Shown: in pieces, positions 16,519 through 24,181 of the stretch
Layout: each line of letters starts with the position of its first letter
Numbering within the stretch: the stretch's first letter is position 1
Source: Microbacterium sp. zg-B96
GTDB taxonomy: Bacteria; Actinomycetota; Actinomycetes; Actinomycetales; Microbacteriaceae
Reading direction: 5' to 3'
Assembly (NCBI RefSeq): GCF_030246865.1
Contig: NZ_CP126738.1
Location: 2,170,001-2,234,000, forward strand
Length of the DNA stretch: 64,000 bases
Translations under genes and position numbers: made by a program
Notes under the pieces: generated by a model
The model's input: the letters and a program-made list of their open reading frames with translations, nothing else
What the model was told of the DNA's origin: nothing
Databases searched by the model: none

Positions 16519-16949
16519 TAGGCGGCCGGCGGCGCTTCACCGAAGGGCCGCTCGTGCAGTCCCTGCAGCGCGGCGGCCAGACCCGGAAGGGTCGCGGTGA
16601 AGGTGACGTCCAGGTCCGCCACGAGCGCCTCGGCGCTGTCGAGGGCGCGCTGGCCCTTCTTCGTCACGCGCAGGTCGGATGCCGCGCCGGCGTGAGCCGT
16701 GGCATCCGTCACCATCCCCGCACTGGCGAGGGCGCGCACGGCCGTGTGCGCGGTCTGCACCGTGATCTGGCTGCGGCGGGCCAGTTCACTGAAGGAGATG
16801 CCGGGCTCTGCGCCGACGTGGGCGAGCAATCCGTACTTGCGCGTCGTGAGTCCGACCGACTTCAGCGCAGCACCCAGCCGCGCATCCCAGATGGCAGACA
16901 CCGTCAGCAGCGAGATGACAGGACTGAAAGGGGGGCGTTCAGCGTTCAT
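16518..16949 (-). CDS. MarR family transcriptional regulator
   Basis: 143-residue winged-helix regulator. TTRKYGLLAHVGAEPGISFSELARRSQITVQTAHTAVRALASAGMV forms the recognition helix and wing region (described in two parts: residues about 35-55 and 56-80), followed by a dimerisation helix (RALDSAEALVADLDVTFTAT). ATG 16947-16949 has GGGAGG upstream. Probably represses itself and the downstream DUF3817 gene; the divergent membrane-protein gene at 17034 is a second candidate target. Confidence 0.88.
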   Translation of the reverse strand: MNAERPPFSPVISLLTVSAIWDARLGAALKSVGLTTRKYGLLAHVGAEPGISFSELARRSQITVQTAHTAVRALASAGMVTDATAHAGAASDLRVTKKGQRALDSAEALVADLDVTFTATLPGLAAALQGLHERPFGEAPPAA

Positions 16950-17033
16950 CGCGATTCCTCCCTCGAATAGACCAATACTCCCGATGCTATCGACCTGGAG
17001 CGAGTGGGCTTGACGAGCGGCCATGATTGAGGA

Positions 17034-17537
17034 ATGACTCGCCCCCTGAGCCCCGCCATCGCGGTTCTGACCGCAACCGCCCTCATTGTGCTGCCGCCGA
17101 TCGCGCTGGTGTTCAAGCTCGGTTCGGCGGGCTGGGTCATGCTCGCACTCGTCATCACTGCACCGCTGTGGCTCATCGGCTATGGCGTGCAGATCGCCGC
17201 CGCCGTGAACGGGTACCTCACGCCGCGCGCCGTGTTGCGGGAGCGACCTGCCGCCCTGCGCGGACTGATCGCCGCCTGGGCGACGAGCATCGCCGTGGTG
17301 CTCGTCGGTCTGTTCCTCGTCGACGGTGGCGACACCGGCCCCGGAGGATCGACCTTCATGCTGTGGACCGGACAGGCCGGTGACCGCGCAGCATCCGAGC
17401 TGTCCTCCGGTGTCTCCTCGCTGGCAGCGTTCGTCTGGATCGCCGGGTGGCTCTGGCTCGTCGTGGAGTGGATCGCCGCGCTCGTCGCGCGCCGCCGGGC
17501 AACGCGCGCCGCGCGCGAGACCGCCGCGGTCGCCTGA
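17034..17537 (+). CDS. Hypothetical integral membrane protein, 167 residues
   Basis: No family recognised with confidence. At least four hydrophobic segments are visible (AIAVLTATALIVLPPIALVF, WVMLALVITAPLWLIGYGVQ, LIAAWATSIAVVLVGLFLV, LAAFVWIAGWLWLVVEWIAA) and the C-terminus is basic (RRRATRAARE), so likely a cytoplasmic-membrane protein. GAGGA immediately precedes the ATG. Divergent from the MarR gene with an 84-bp shared region. Confidence 0.78.
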   Translation: MTRPLSPAIAVLTATALIVLPPIALVFKLGSAGWVMLALVITAPLWLIGYGVQIAAAVNGYLTPRAVLRERPAALRGLIAAWATSIAVVLVGLFLVDGGDTGPGGSTFMLWTGQAGDRAASELSSGVSSLAAFVWIAGWLWLVVEWIAALVARRRATRAARETAAVA

Positions 17538-17572
17538 GCGCGGCCCTCGGCCGTCGGTCCGCGCCCCGCGGT

Positions 17573-17647
17573 CGTCGGAATTCAGGCTGAGCGGCCCGCT
17601 CGGGCGGATTTCGGCCCCGCCGGCGCTCGTGAGCCTGAATTCCGACG
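17573..17647. repeat. Stem-loop repeat, copy 1 (43-nt loop)
   Basis: CGTCGGAATTCAGGCT (17573-17588) and its exact reverse complement (17632-17647) enclose a 43-nt loop. The arms and loop length recur at 37007-37079 and 37169-37241. Read on minus, this loop resembles the other two, so copy 1 is the same element inverted. Confidence 0.85.
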
Positions 17648-17745
17648 CAGCCGCCGCCCTCGCATCTCTCCCGAGGGGCCGCTGGGTCACCGGGCAGCTG
17701 CTGCCCACCCACGGTGGTTTCTCGGCCTGGTTCTGATCCGCCGTG

Positions 17746-18036
17746 TCAGGGATGCGGGTTGGTCGCCGCTCCGTCGAGCCACAGCGTGTCGGTCGGGTCT
17801 GCGTGCGTGGCGCCGCTACCGACGTGCTTCGCACTGATCTGCGGCCCCTTCGTGATGACGTGGACCATCGCCATGGCGTGCCCCCGCCCGAGTCCGTAGT
17901 CATCGGCGAGCCACTGCACGATCGGACCGGCAGGGCTCGACGAATTGAAACCCTTCTCCCCTGCGATCTCCACCAGCTGGCGCGGGGTGAGCCCGGTCTT
18001 CTTCTCGACGGCGTCGAGGTAGGCCTGGAAAGACAT
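17746..18036 (-). CDS. DUF4287 domain-containing protein
   Basis: 96-residue soluble protein recognised by MSFQAYLDAVEKKTGLTPRQ and the KGFN...GPIVQWLADDYGLGRGHAMAM region typical of DUF4287. Function unknown; homologues often sit near cupin or DUF5655 proteins. The ATG at 18034-18036 has AAGGAG 5 nt upstream and is preferred over the GTG at 18042. Lies just after the cupin gene on the same strand (10 nt), so likely cotranscribed. Confidence 0.85.
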   Translation of the reverse strand: MSFQAYLDAVEKKTGLTPRQLVEIAGEKGFNSSSPAGPIVQWLADDYGLGRGHAMAMVHVITKGPQISAKHVGSGATHADPTDTLWLDGAATNPHP

Positions 18037-18046
18037 GTGCACTCCT

Positions 18047-18430
18047 TCAGTCGGTCAGCGAGGGGATGTCGAGCGTGCCGCGGGAGTCCCACCACTCCTG
18101 GATGATCACCGGCGACGCGTGCATGCAGACGATCCGCAGCCGTGACGTGCCGCAGTTGACGAAGCGATGCCAGGTCCACAGCGGCGCGGTCACGGTGTCC
18201 CCCGCCGTCGCGCGCATGACGCGATCGCCGATCGTCACGTCGGCCTCGCCCTCCAGCACGATCCAGGTCTCGGTGTACGGATGTCGGTGCAGCTCCGGGC
18301 CCTGACCGGGGTCGTTGTCGACGAAGAAGTACGACAGGCCCGCGCCGTGCTCGCGCCCGACGAACCGCCGGGTGCGGCCGCTGCCGATCCGCAGCACCTC
18401 GGCGGGGATCGGTTTCAGCATCTCGTCCAT
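18047..18430 (-). CDS. Cupin domain-containing protein
   Basis: 127-residue single-domain beta-barrel. Cupin motif 1 is ELHRHPYTETWIVLEGEADV (His-His-Glu metal ligands) and motif 2 lies around GDTVTAPLWTWHRFVN. ATG at 18428-18430 with GGGAGGG just upstream. The metal site looks intact, so enzymatic or small-molecule sensing functions are both possible; no specific substrate can be named. Divergent from the VOC gene. Confidence 0.85.
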   Translation of the reverse strand: MDEMLKPIPAEVLRIGSGRTRRFVGREHGAGLSYFFVDNDPGQGPELHRHPYTETWIVLEGEADVTIGDRVMRATAGDTVTAPLWTWHRFVNCGTSRLRIVCMHASPVIIQEWWDSRGTLDIPSLTD

Positions 18431-18593
18431 CGTCCCTCCCGGTGCGTCGTCGCTGCTCCGAGGGTGGCATACACGGTCCCACGACCCAAGACCCGATCTG
18501 GCCACGCCCTCTCCAGGACAGCATGTGTCCGGATCCGCGCGTAGCGTGACCGGCACAGCGATCCCGACGGGATCCCAGGCTGAGGGGCACGCC

Positions 18594-18965
18594 ATGGACT
18601 GGAAGATCGAGCTCATCTTCGTGCCGGTGACGGACGTCGACCGCGCGAAGGACTTCTACGTGAAGATCGGCTTCCACGCCGACCACGACCAGGTTCCATA
18701 CGAGGGTCTGCGGTTCGTGCAGCTGACCCCGCCGGGGTCGGCGTGCTCGATCGCGTTCGGCACCGGGCTTGGCTCGCGTATGGAACCGGGCAGCCAGGAC
18801 TCCATCCAGGTCGTCGTGGCGGATGCCGACGCGGCGCTGGCCCAGCTTCGCGCTGCCGGGGTCGAGGCCCGGGGTGTCGATGAGCAGGCGTGGGGACGAT
18901 TCGTGACGTTCGACGACCCGGACGGGAACACCTGGACGCTGCAGCAGCTGCCGCCCCGGGACTGA
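18594..18965 (+). CDS. VOC family (glyoxalase/bleomycin-resistance-like) protein
   Basis: 123 residues with paired beta-alpha-beta-beta-beta units: ELIFVPVTDVDRAKDFYVKI at the first, DSIQVVVADADAALAQLRAA at the second, ending FVTFDDPDGNTWTLQQL. VOC proteins include glyoxalases, dioxygenases and antibiotic-binding proteins. Too few metal residues are certain to choose. Convergent with the ligase gene. Confidence 0.87.
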   Translation: MDWKIELIFVPVTDVDRAKDFYVKIGFHADHDQVPYEGLRFVQLTPPGSACSIAFGTGLGSRMEPGSQDSIQVVVADADAALAQLRAAGVEARGVDEQAWGRFVTFDDPDGNTWTLQQLPPRD

Positions 18966-18993
18966 CCCCGGCGGCGCGCGAGACGCCGCCCGG

Positions 18994-20514
18994 CTACCGC
19001 AGCAGGCCACGCAAAGTCTGGATCGTGTCGGCATCCTCGGGGCGCTTGTCGTCGCGGTAGGCCTTGACGCGCGCGAAACGCAGCGCGATGCCTCCGGGGT
19101 ACCGGGGCGAGCGTTGCACGCCGTCGATCGCGATCTCGACTACCGTGACCGGTTCGACCCACACCGTGTTCGGGGTGCGGTGGGTCGCGATCGTCGGGAA
19201 GTGCTCGGTCTGCCAGCGCAGCGTGGCATCCGTGAGACCTTTGAAGGTCTTGCCGACCATCACGAATCCCCCCGGCTCGCCGAACTCGCCGACGGGATCG
19301 ATCGCACCGAGGTGGAGGTTCGAGAGCAGACCGGACCGGCGCCCCGACCCCTCCTCGACCGCGAGCACGACGAGATCGAACGTGTGCACGGGCTTGACCT
19401 TGATCCAGCTCGCCCCGCGGCGTCCGGCTGCATAGGTTGAATCGATCGCCTTGACGACGACCCCCTCGTGCCCGGCGGCGAGAGCATCGCGGCTGACCCG
19501 CTCGGCGACCTCGGGGTCGGATGTGATCACGCCCGGGATGCGGTGCGCCGGAGCGACGCGGGCGAGCTCATCCAGCCGCGCGCGCAGCGGCTCGTCGATC
19601 AGATCCCGCCCGTCGAGGTGCAGGACGTCGAAGAACCACGGATGCAGCACGAGTTCGCGAGCGAGCTCGGCGCCGAACCGCGACATCGTCTCCTGGAAGG
19701 GACGCGGCGCGTCGTCCTCATCGAGGGCGAGGGTCTCGCCGTCGAGCACCACGTCGCGCAACGGCATCGCCCGCACGATGTCGACGATCTCGGGCAGGCG
19801 ATGGGTGATGTCGGCGAGGTTGCGGGTGAAGATGCGCACGTCGTCGCCGCTGCGGTGCACCTGGATGCGCGCGCCGTCGAGCTTGTACTCCACGGATGCC
19901 TCACCCACTGTCGCCAGCGCCTCCGCGGCCGTGGCGGCGGTGCTCGCGAGCATCGGCAGCACCGCGCGCCCCACGACCAGGCCGGTCGCTTCCAGCTCGG
20001 CCTCGTTGCAGTGAAGGGCGATGCGCGCCGTCTCGCCGAGGTCGCCCGACAGCATCGCCGCGCGCCGCACCGTGGCGAGGGGGCGCTCCGCGGCGGCGGC
20101 GATCGCCTCGGTGACGACGCCCTCGAGTGCGCCGGTGCGCACGTCCCCCAGCAGCGCGCCGCGCAGGAAGTCCTGCTCCCGCGCCGTCGCACGGCCGAGC
20201 AACCCGGTGAGCACCGAGGCGCGGCGTGCGGCCGAGCCCTGACCGGATGCCACAGCCAGCGCGTCGAGCGTGGCGTCGACGTCGGCGATCGTGAGGGTCG
20301 GTTCCGTCGCCGGCTCGCCCGCTGCGGAGGCCAGGCCGCGCCACCCGACGCCGATGCGTCCCTGGCGCGGCTTGCCCAGCATCAGACCGAGGGCCGGGGC
20401 GAGTTCATCCGCCTCGAGGCGCCGCAACAGGCCCGCGAGCGACTCGACCTTCGCCCGCCGGGAGCGCGTGGCCGCCACGGCTTCGGCGGTGTCGACGAGG
20501 TCGGTGAGCAGCAT
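18994..20514 (-). CDS. ligB: ATP-dependent DNA ligase
   Basis: 506 residues, matching the size of actinobacterial LigB-type enzymes. The DNA-binding N-terminal domain precedes the adenylation domain with nucleotidyl-transfer motif VEYKLDGARIQVH, whose lysine is AMP-linked. Further motifs are IFTRNLADITHRLPEIV, VLDGETLAL, AGHEGVVVKAIDSTYAAGRR and SWIKVKP, then an OB-fold C-terminus. A non-essential repair ligase alongside NAD-dependent LigA elsewhere is usual in this phylum. Confidence 0.94.
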   Translation of the reverse strand: MLLTDLVDTAEAVAATRSRRAKVESLAGLLRRLEADELAPALGLMLGKPRQGRIGVGWRGLASAAGEPATEPTLTIADVDATLDALAVASGQGSAARRASVLTGLLGRATAREQDFLRGALLGDVRTGALEGVVTEAIAAAAERPLATVRRAAMLSGDLGETARIALHCNEAELEATGLVVGRAVLPMLASTAATAAEALATVGEASVEYKLDGARIQVHRSGDDVRIFTRNLADITHRLPEIVDIVRAMPLRDVVLDGETLALDEDDAPRPFQETMSRFGAELARELVLHPWFFDVLHLDGRDLIDEPLRARLDELARVAPAHRIPGVITSDPEVAERVSRDALAAGHEGVVVKAIDSTYAAGRRGASWIKVKPVHTFDLVVLAVEEGSGRRSGLLSNLHLGAIDPVGEFGEPGGFVMVGKTFKGLTDATLRWQTEHFPTIATHRTPNTVWVEPVTVVEIAIDGVQRSPRYPGGIALRFARVKAYRDDKRPEDADTIQTLRGLLR

Positions 20515-20588
20515 GCAGCAAGTCTGTCAGCGGCATCCGACGCTCATCGAGGGGCTTGCTGCACCTGCGCATGCGAAAACCGACGCGC

Positions 20589-20645
20589 TCAGGTGGCCGT
20601 TCGTGCCGCTTCCCCGCACCCCAAGCGACAACAACTGCCACCTGA
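20589..20645. repeat. Intergenic inverted repeat TCAGGTGGC ... GCCACCTGA
   Basis: Nine-bp perfect arms (20589-20597 and 20637-20645) separated by 39 nt, next to ACAACAACTGCCACC. Resembles a dispersed intergenic element rather than a terminator. Confidence 0.5.
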
Positions 20646-20671
20646 AGCGACGCGTGAGCGCGACACCGAAA

Positions 20672-20711
20672 AGCCCCGGTCGACACCTCGTGAGGAGGGT
20701 CGACCGGGGCT
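20672..20711 (-). terminator. Intrinsic-type terminator downstream of the AroA-like gene
   Basis: AGCCCCGGTCGAC (20672-20684) pairs with GTCGACCGGGGCT (20699-20711) across a 14-nt loop. On the minus strand the stem is followed by TTTTCGG, fitting termination of the minus-strand gene ending at 20881. Confidence 0.65.
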
Positions 20712-20745
20712 CGGCGCGAAGCGATGAAAGGTGTGCGGCGTCACG

Positions 20746-20755
20746 CTAGTTGGCA
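20746..20755. repeat. 10-bp direct repeat, left copy
   Basis: CTAGTTGGCA recurs at 22267-22276, bracketing the AroA-like gene. Possible footprint of insertion of a discrete unit, or chance. Confidence 0.4.
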
Positions 20756-20880
20756 CGGATTCGATTCAGTTGGCTCAATGAGCGACTGGAACGAGCGCGC
20801 GGTGGCATGGATCGCCGCCTCGCGAGGTCTTGGGCCAGGAGGGCTGACGGTCGGCAAGCATGGCTTGACCCTGATGCCGG

Positions 20881-22242
20881 TCAGCCGTTCTTCTCCGCCC
20901 ATCGGCCACGGGAACCGCGCACCAAGTGCTCCCACATCTTCGTGTACTCCGGCAGGTCTCCAGTCGCCGAACCGATGTCGTCGACGGTGACGCCGGGTAC
21001 AGCAAGTCCGATCAGGGCTCCGGCGGTGGCGACGTGGTAGTCATGGTCGGCTCGCCACACCCCGCCGGTCAGTGGGCGGGGGACCACGCGGATACCGTCA
21101 GGTAGTACCTCCACCTCACCGCCGATGGCACGAAGATTGTCCACTAGTGCGTCGATGTGCGTGCTCTCGTTCCCGGTGCGGGGCTTCAGTCCGGTGAAAG
21201 TCGACGGCCCGTCCGCGAAGGCGGCGAGGGCGGCCAGGATGGGGGTGAGTTCACTGATCTCCGACACATCGACGCACGCGCGCCGGATGATGCGCTCGGC
21301 ACCAGCGGTGACAGTCAAAGCTCCGCCCCGTCGGCGTGCGCGGGCTCCCATCAGCACCAGAATCTCGGCGAGCTGGGCAGCTGGCTGCGCGGAATGAGCG
21401 GGCCACCCTGGGACGGATACGCGACCGCCGGCTATCATCGCGGCGGCGACGAACGGTGCCGCAAGTGACAGATCGGGCTCAATGGTCGCGGTTCTGGCCC
21501 GTACCGGCCCCGCAGCAACGATCCACTCGGAAGGTGTCGGCTGGTCGACGAACACGCCGCGGCGGCGGAGTGCTTCGATCGTCATGTCGATGTCGGGGAG
21601 GCTTCCCAGCGGTTGGCCGACGTGGCGGAGCGTCAGACCGACGTCGAACCGCGGAGCTGCCAGCAGCAGCGTTTGGACAAGCTGGGATGAACGGTTGACG
21701 TCGAGCTCCACGTGGCCACCCCGTATGTGTCCGCGCCCGCGCACGGTCAGCGGCACAGTCCATCTGCCCGCGTCGTTGATGTCGCAACCGATGCTGCGTA
21801 GAACCGTGATCACCTCGCCCATCGGACGGCGCGACCTGCTCTCGGGAATTGTCACGGTCACACTGCCCGAGGCTCGGCTGGCCAGGCCGACAGCGATGGG
21901 GGCAACGAGGTCGGGCTGGCTGATGCTCAACACCGCATCGATGGCGAGCGTAGCGGGGGACTCGACGACCAGATCCGGGCCGAAAGGCCCAGTACCGGCG
22001 ACCTCCCGGATATCCACGCCCACCCCGCGCAAGGTCTCGATCACGCCCGCCAAGTAGTCAGAATGCAACGGCCACATCAGCAGGCTTGGGCCCTCTGCGC
22101 TGGCAGCAAGAGCGATCTCGAGATAGGTCAGCGCCTGTGAGCCCGGCACAGCGACCACGTCATCGAAGTGCCCCGCGGCAGTGGGGGCCCTCCACTCAGC
22201 AGGAGAGGCGATGAACCTAGGAGGTAGCTGTACGTTTCCCAT
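20881..22242 (-). CDS. EPSP synthase (AroA)-like protein with degenerate active site
   Basis: 453 residues colinear with actinobacterial 3-phosphoshikimate 1-carboxyvinyltransferases, including WRAPTA, VPGSQALTY, SSQLVQTLLLAAP, EPDLSLAAPFVAAA, SELTPILAALAAFADG and PGVTVDDI. The catalytic set is lost. The GSKS lysine is Gln36 and the following NR arginine is Leu41. The NAGT loop is absent. The RxxRP PEP-arginine is Ser137, the ETDR arginine is His362, DHR reads D-Y-H (401-403), and the TKT lysine is Gly428. It is therefore unlikely to make EPSP and may bind another ligand or act as a scaffold. ATG 22242 preferred over GTG 22266; neither has a strong ribosome site. Flanked by a truncated IS3 element and 10-bp repeats. 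Confidence 0.85.
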   Translation of the reverse strand: MGNVQLPPRFIASPAEWRAPTAAGHFDDVVAVPGSQALTYLEIALAASAEGPSLLMWPLHSDYLAGVIETLRGVGVDIREVAGTGPFGPDLVVESPATLAIDAVLSISQPDLVAPIAVGLASRASGSVTVTIPESRSRRPMGEVITVLRSIGCDINDAGRWTVPLTVRGRGHIRGGHVELDVNRSSQLVQTLLLAAPRFDVGLTLRHVGQPLGSLPDIDMTIEALRRRGVFVDQPTPSEWIVAAGPVRARTATIEPDLSLAAPFVAAAMIAGGRVSVPGWPAHSAQPAAQLAEILVLMGARARRRGGALTVTAGAERIIRRACVDVSEISELTPILAALAAFADGPSTFTGLKPRTGNESTHIDALVDNLRAIGGEVEVLPDGIRVVPRPLTGGVWRADHDYHVATAGALIGLAVPGVTVDDIGSATGDLPEYTKMWEHLVRGSRGRWAEKNG

Positions 22243-22266
22243 GTGGTGCACTCTAAGAGACGCCAC

Positions 22267-22276
22267 CTAGTTGGCA
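22267..22276. repeat. 10-bp direct repeat, right copy
   Basis: CTAGTTGGCA, identical to 20746-20755, lying just upstream of the AroA-like gene and about 10 nt before the IS3-like left end. Confidence 0.4.
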
Positions 22277-22353
22277 AAGACCACGGGACTGCTGCACGGA
22301 TAGGTGACATCTGGTCTGGCTTGCCCGAGGGGTGTGTGTGGAAGGATGTTGCT

Positions 22354-22662
22354 GTGCCCAAGCCGTACCCGAGCGAGTTCCGTGACGATGTGGTCCGTGT
22401 CGCCCGCAATCGCGAGCCCGGAGCGACGATCGAGCAGATCGCGAAAGACTTCGGTGTCCACCCGATGACGCTGCAGAAATGGATGCGTCACGCCGATATC
22501 GACGAGGGCGCCAAGCCCGGCCGGTCACGGATCGAGTCCGCCGAGCTCCGCGAGGCTCGCAAGCGGATCCGGCTGCTGGAGCAGGAGAACGAGGTGCTGC
22601 GGCGGGCGGCGGCGTATCTCTCCCAGGCGAACCTGCCGGGAAAAGGCTCTACCCGCTCGTGA
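22354..22662 (+). CDS. IS3 family transposase OrfA
   Basis: 102 residues from GTG 22354 (GGAAGGA upstream): PKPYPSEFRDDVVRVARNRE and the helix-turn-helix QIAKDFGVHPMTLQKWMRHA, then a leucine-zipper-like coil (RIRLLEQENEVLRRAAAYL). It binds the IS ends. AAAAG at 22641-22645 is the usual -1 slip site leading into orfB, and the frames have the correct -1 relation. Full-length for OrfA, but the partner is broken, so transposition is not expected. Confidence 0.88.
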   Translation: MPKPYPSEFRDDVVRVARNREPGATIEQIAKDFGVHPMTLQKWMRHADIDEGAKPGRSRIESAELREARKRIRLLEQENEVLRRAAAYLSQANLPGKGSTRS

Positions 22663-22967
22663 CAGAGCTCGCCGCCGACGGGATCCCCGTCGCGGTGACG
22701 TGCCGGGTTTTTAAGCTCTCCCGCCAGCCGTATTACCGATGGCTCGCGAGCCCTGTCACCGATTCCGAGGTGGTGGAGGCATATCGCGCCAACGCGCTGT
22801 TTGATGCGCACCGTGACGACCCGGAGTTCGGGCACCGGCTGCTCGCCGACGAGGCCCGCGTTGCCGACCAGCCGATGGCGGACCGCACCGCGTGGCGGAT
22901 CGCGTCGGCCAACGGTTGGTGGAGCGCGTTCGCAAAACGGAAGGGGCTGCCCCCAAAATCCGCCTAG
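22641..22967 (+). pseudogene. IS3 family transposase OrfB, truncated (catalytic core missing)
   Basis: After the A4G slip site the -1 frame reads RLYPLVTELAADGIPVAVTC, SRQPYYRWLASPV and DPEFGHRLLADEARV, the N-terminal HTH_21 part of IS3 OrfB. It ends at GWWSAFAKRKGLPPKSA and a TAG at 22965-22967, about 108 residues in. The expected roughly 180-residue rve/DDE domain is absent and the next 188 nt to nrdF contain no trace of it, indicating deletion. Confidence 0.85.
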
Positions 22968-23077
22968 CTGAGACGGCCTGACCCACAAGAGAGGTGCGCG
23001 CGTGCCCCCTGCATGCCCGATCGAACGGCAGTTCCTGTCCATCTGAGTCCTCCTCTGTCTGTCGAGAGAAGGCACGA

Positions 23078-23119
23078 GAGAGGCCCGGACCCGCAGAATC
23101 CTGCGGGTCCGGGCCTCTC
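23078..23119 (-). terminator. Strong hairpin after nrdF
   Basis: A perfect 19-bp stem (23078-23096 with 23101-23119) and AATC loop, 37 nt past the nrdF stop. No T-run, but stability and position suit a terminator of the nrd operon. Confidence 0.75.
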
Positions 23120-23155
23120 AGCTGCCCGTTACGGGCGGGGCATGATCCGGAACTT

Positions 23156-24181
<1,026 letters not shown>

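Larger units (their letters stand above)
20515..20880. other. Gene-poor stretch between ligase and AroA-like gene
   Basis: No convincing coding region. It holds a 9-bp inverted repeat at 20589-20645, a strong hairpin at 20672-20711 and a 10-bp sequence (20746-20755) repeated at 22267-22276. The small open frames here lack ribosome sites and codon bias. Confidence 0.6.
22287..22967 (+). mobile_element. Truncated IS3-family insertion sequence
   Basis: The left terminal region begins near 22287 (ACTGCTGCACGGATAGGTGAC resembles an IS3 end). orfA is intact and orfB stops after its N-terminal helical domain, with no DDE integrase core and no right end before nrdF. It is a non-autonomous relic. Confidence 0.75.

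Noticed and set aside
20724..20990. Small open frame (SDWNERAVAWIAASRG...) upstream of the AroA-like 3' end
   Set aside because: No ribosome site or family; its C-terminal half is antisense to the AroA-like gene.
21230..21260. Loss of the AroA catalytic aspartate (IPDAAMT region) in the EPSP-synthase-like protein
   Set aside because: Actinobacterial AroA proteins naturally have glutamate in a GELTP-like motif, so SELTP here is not a loss.
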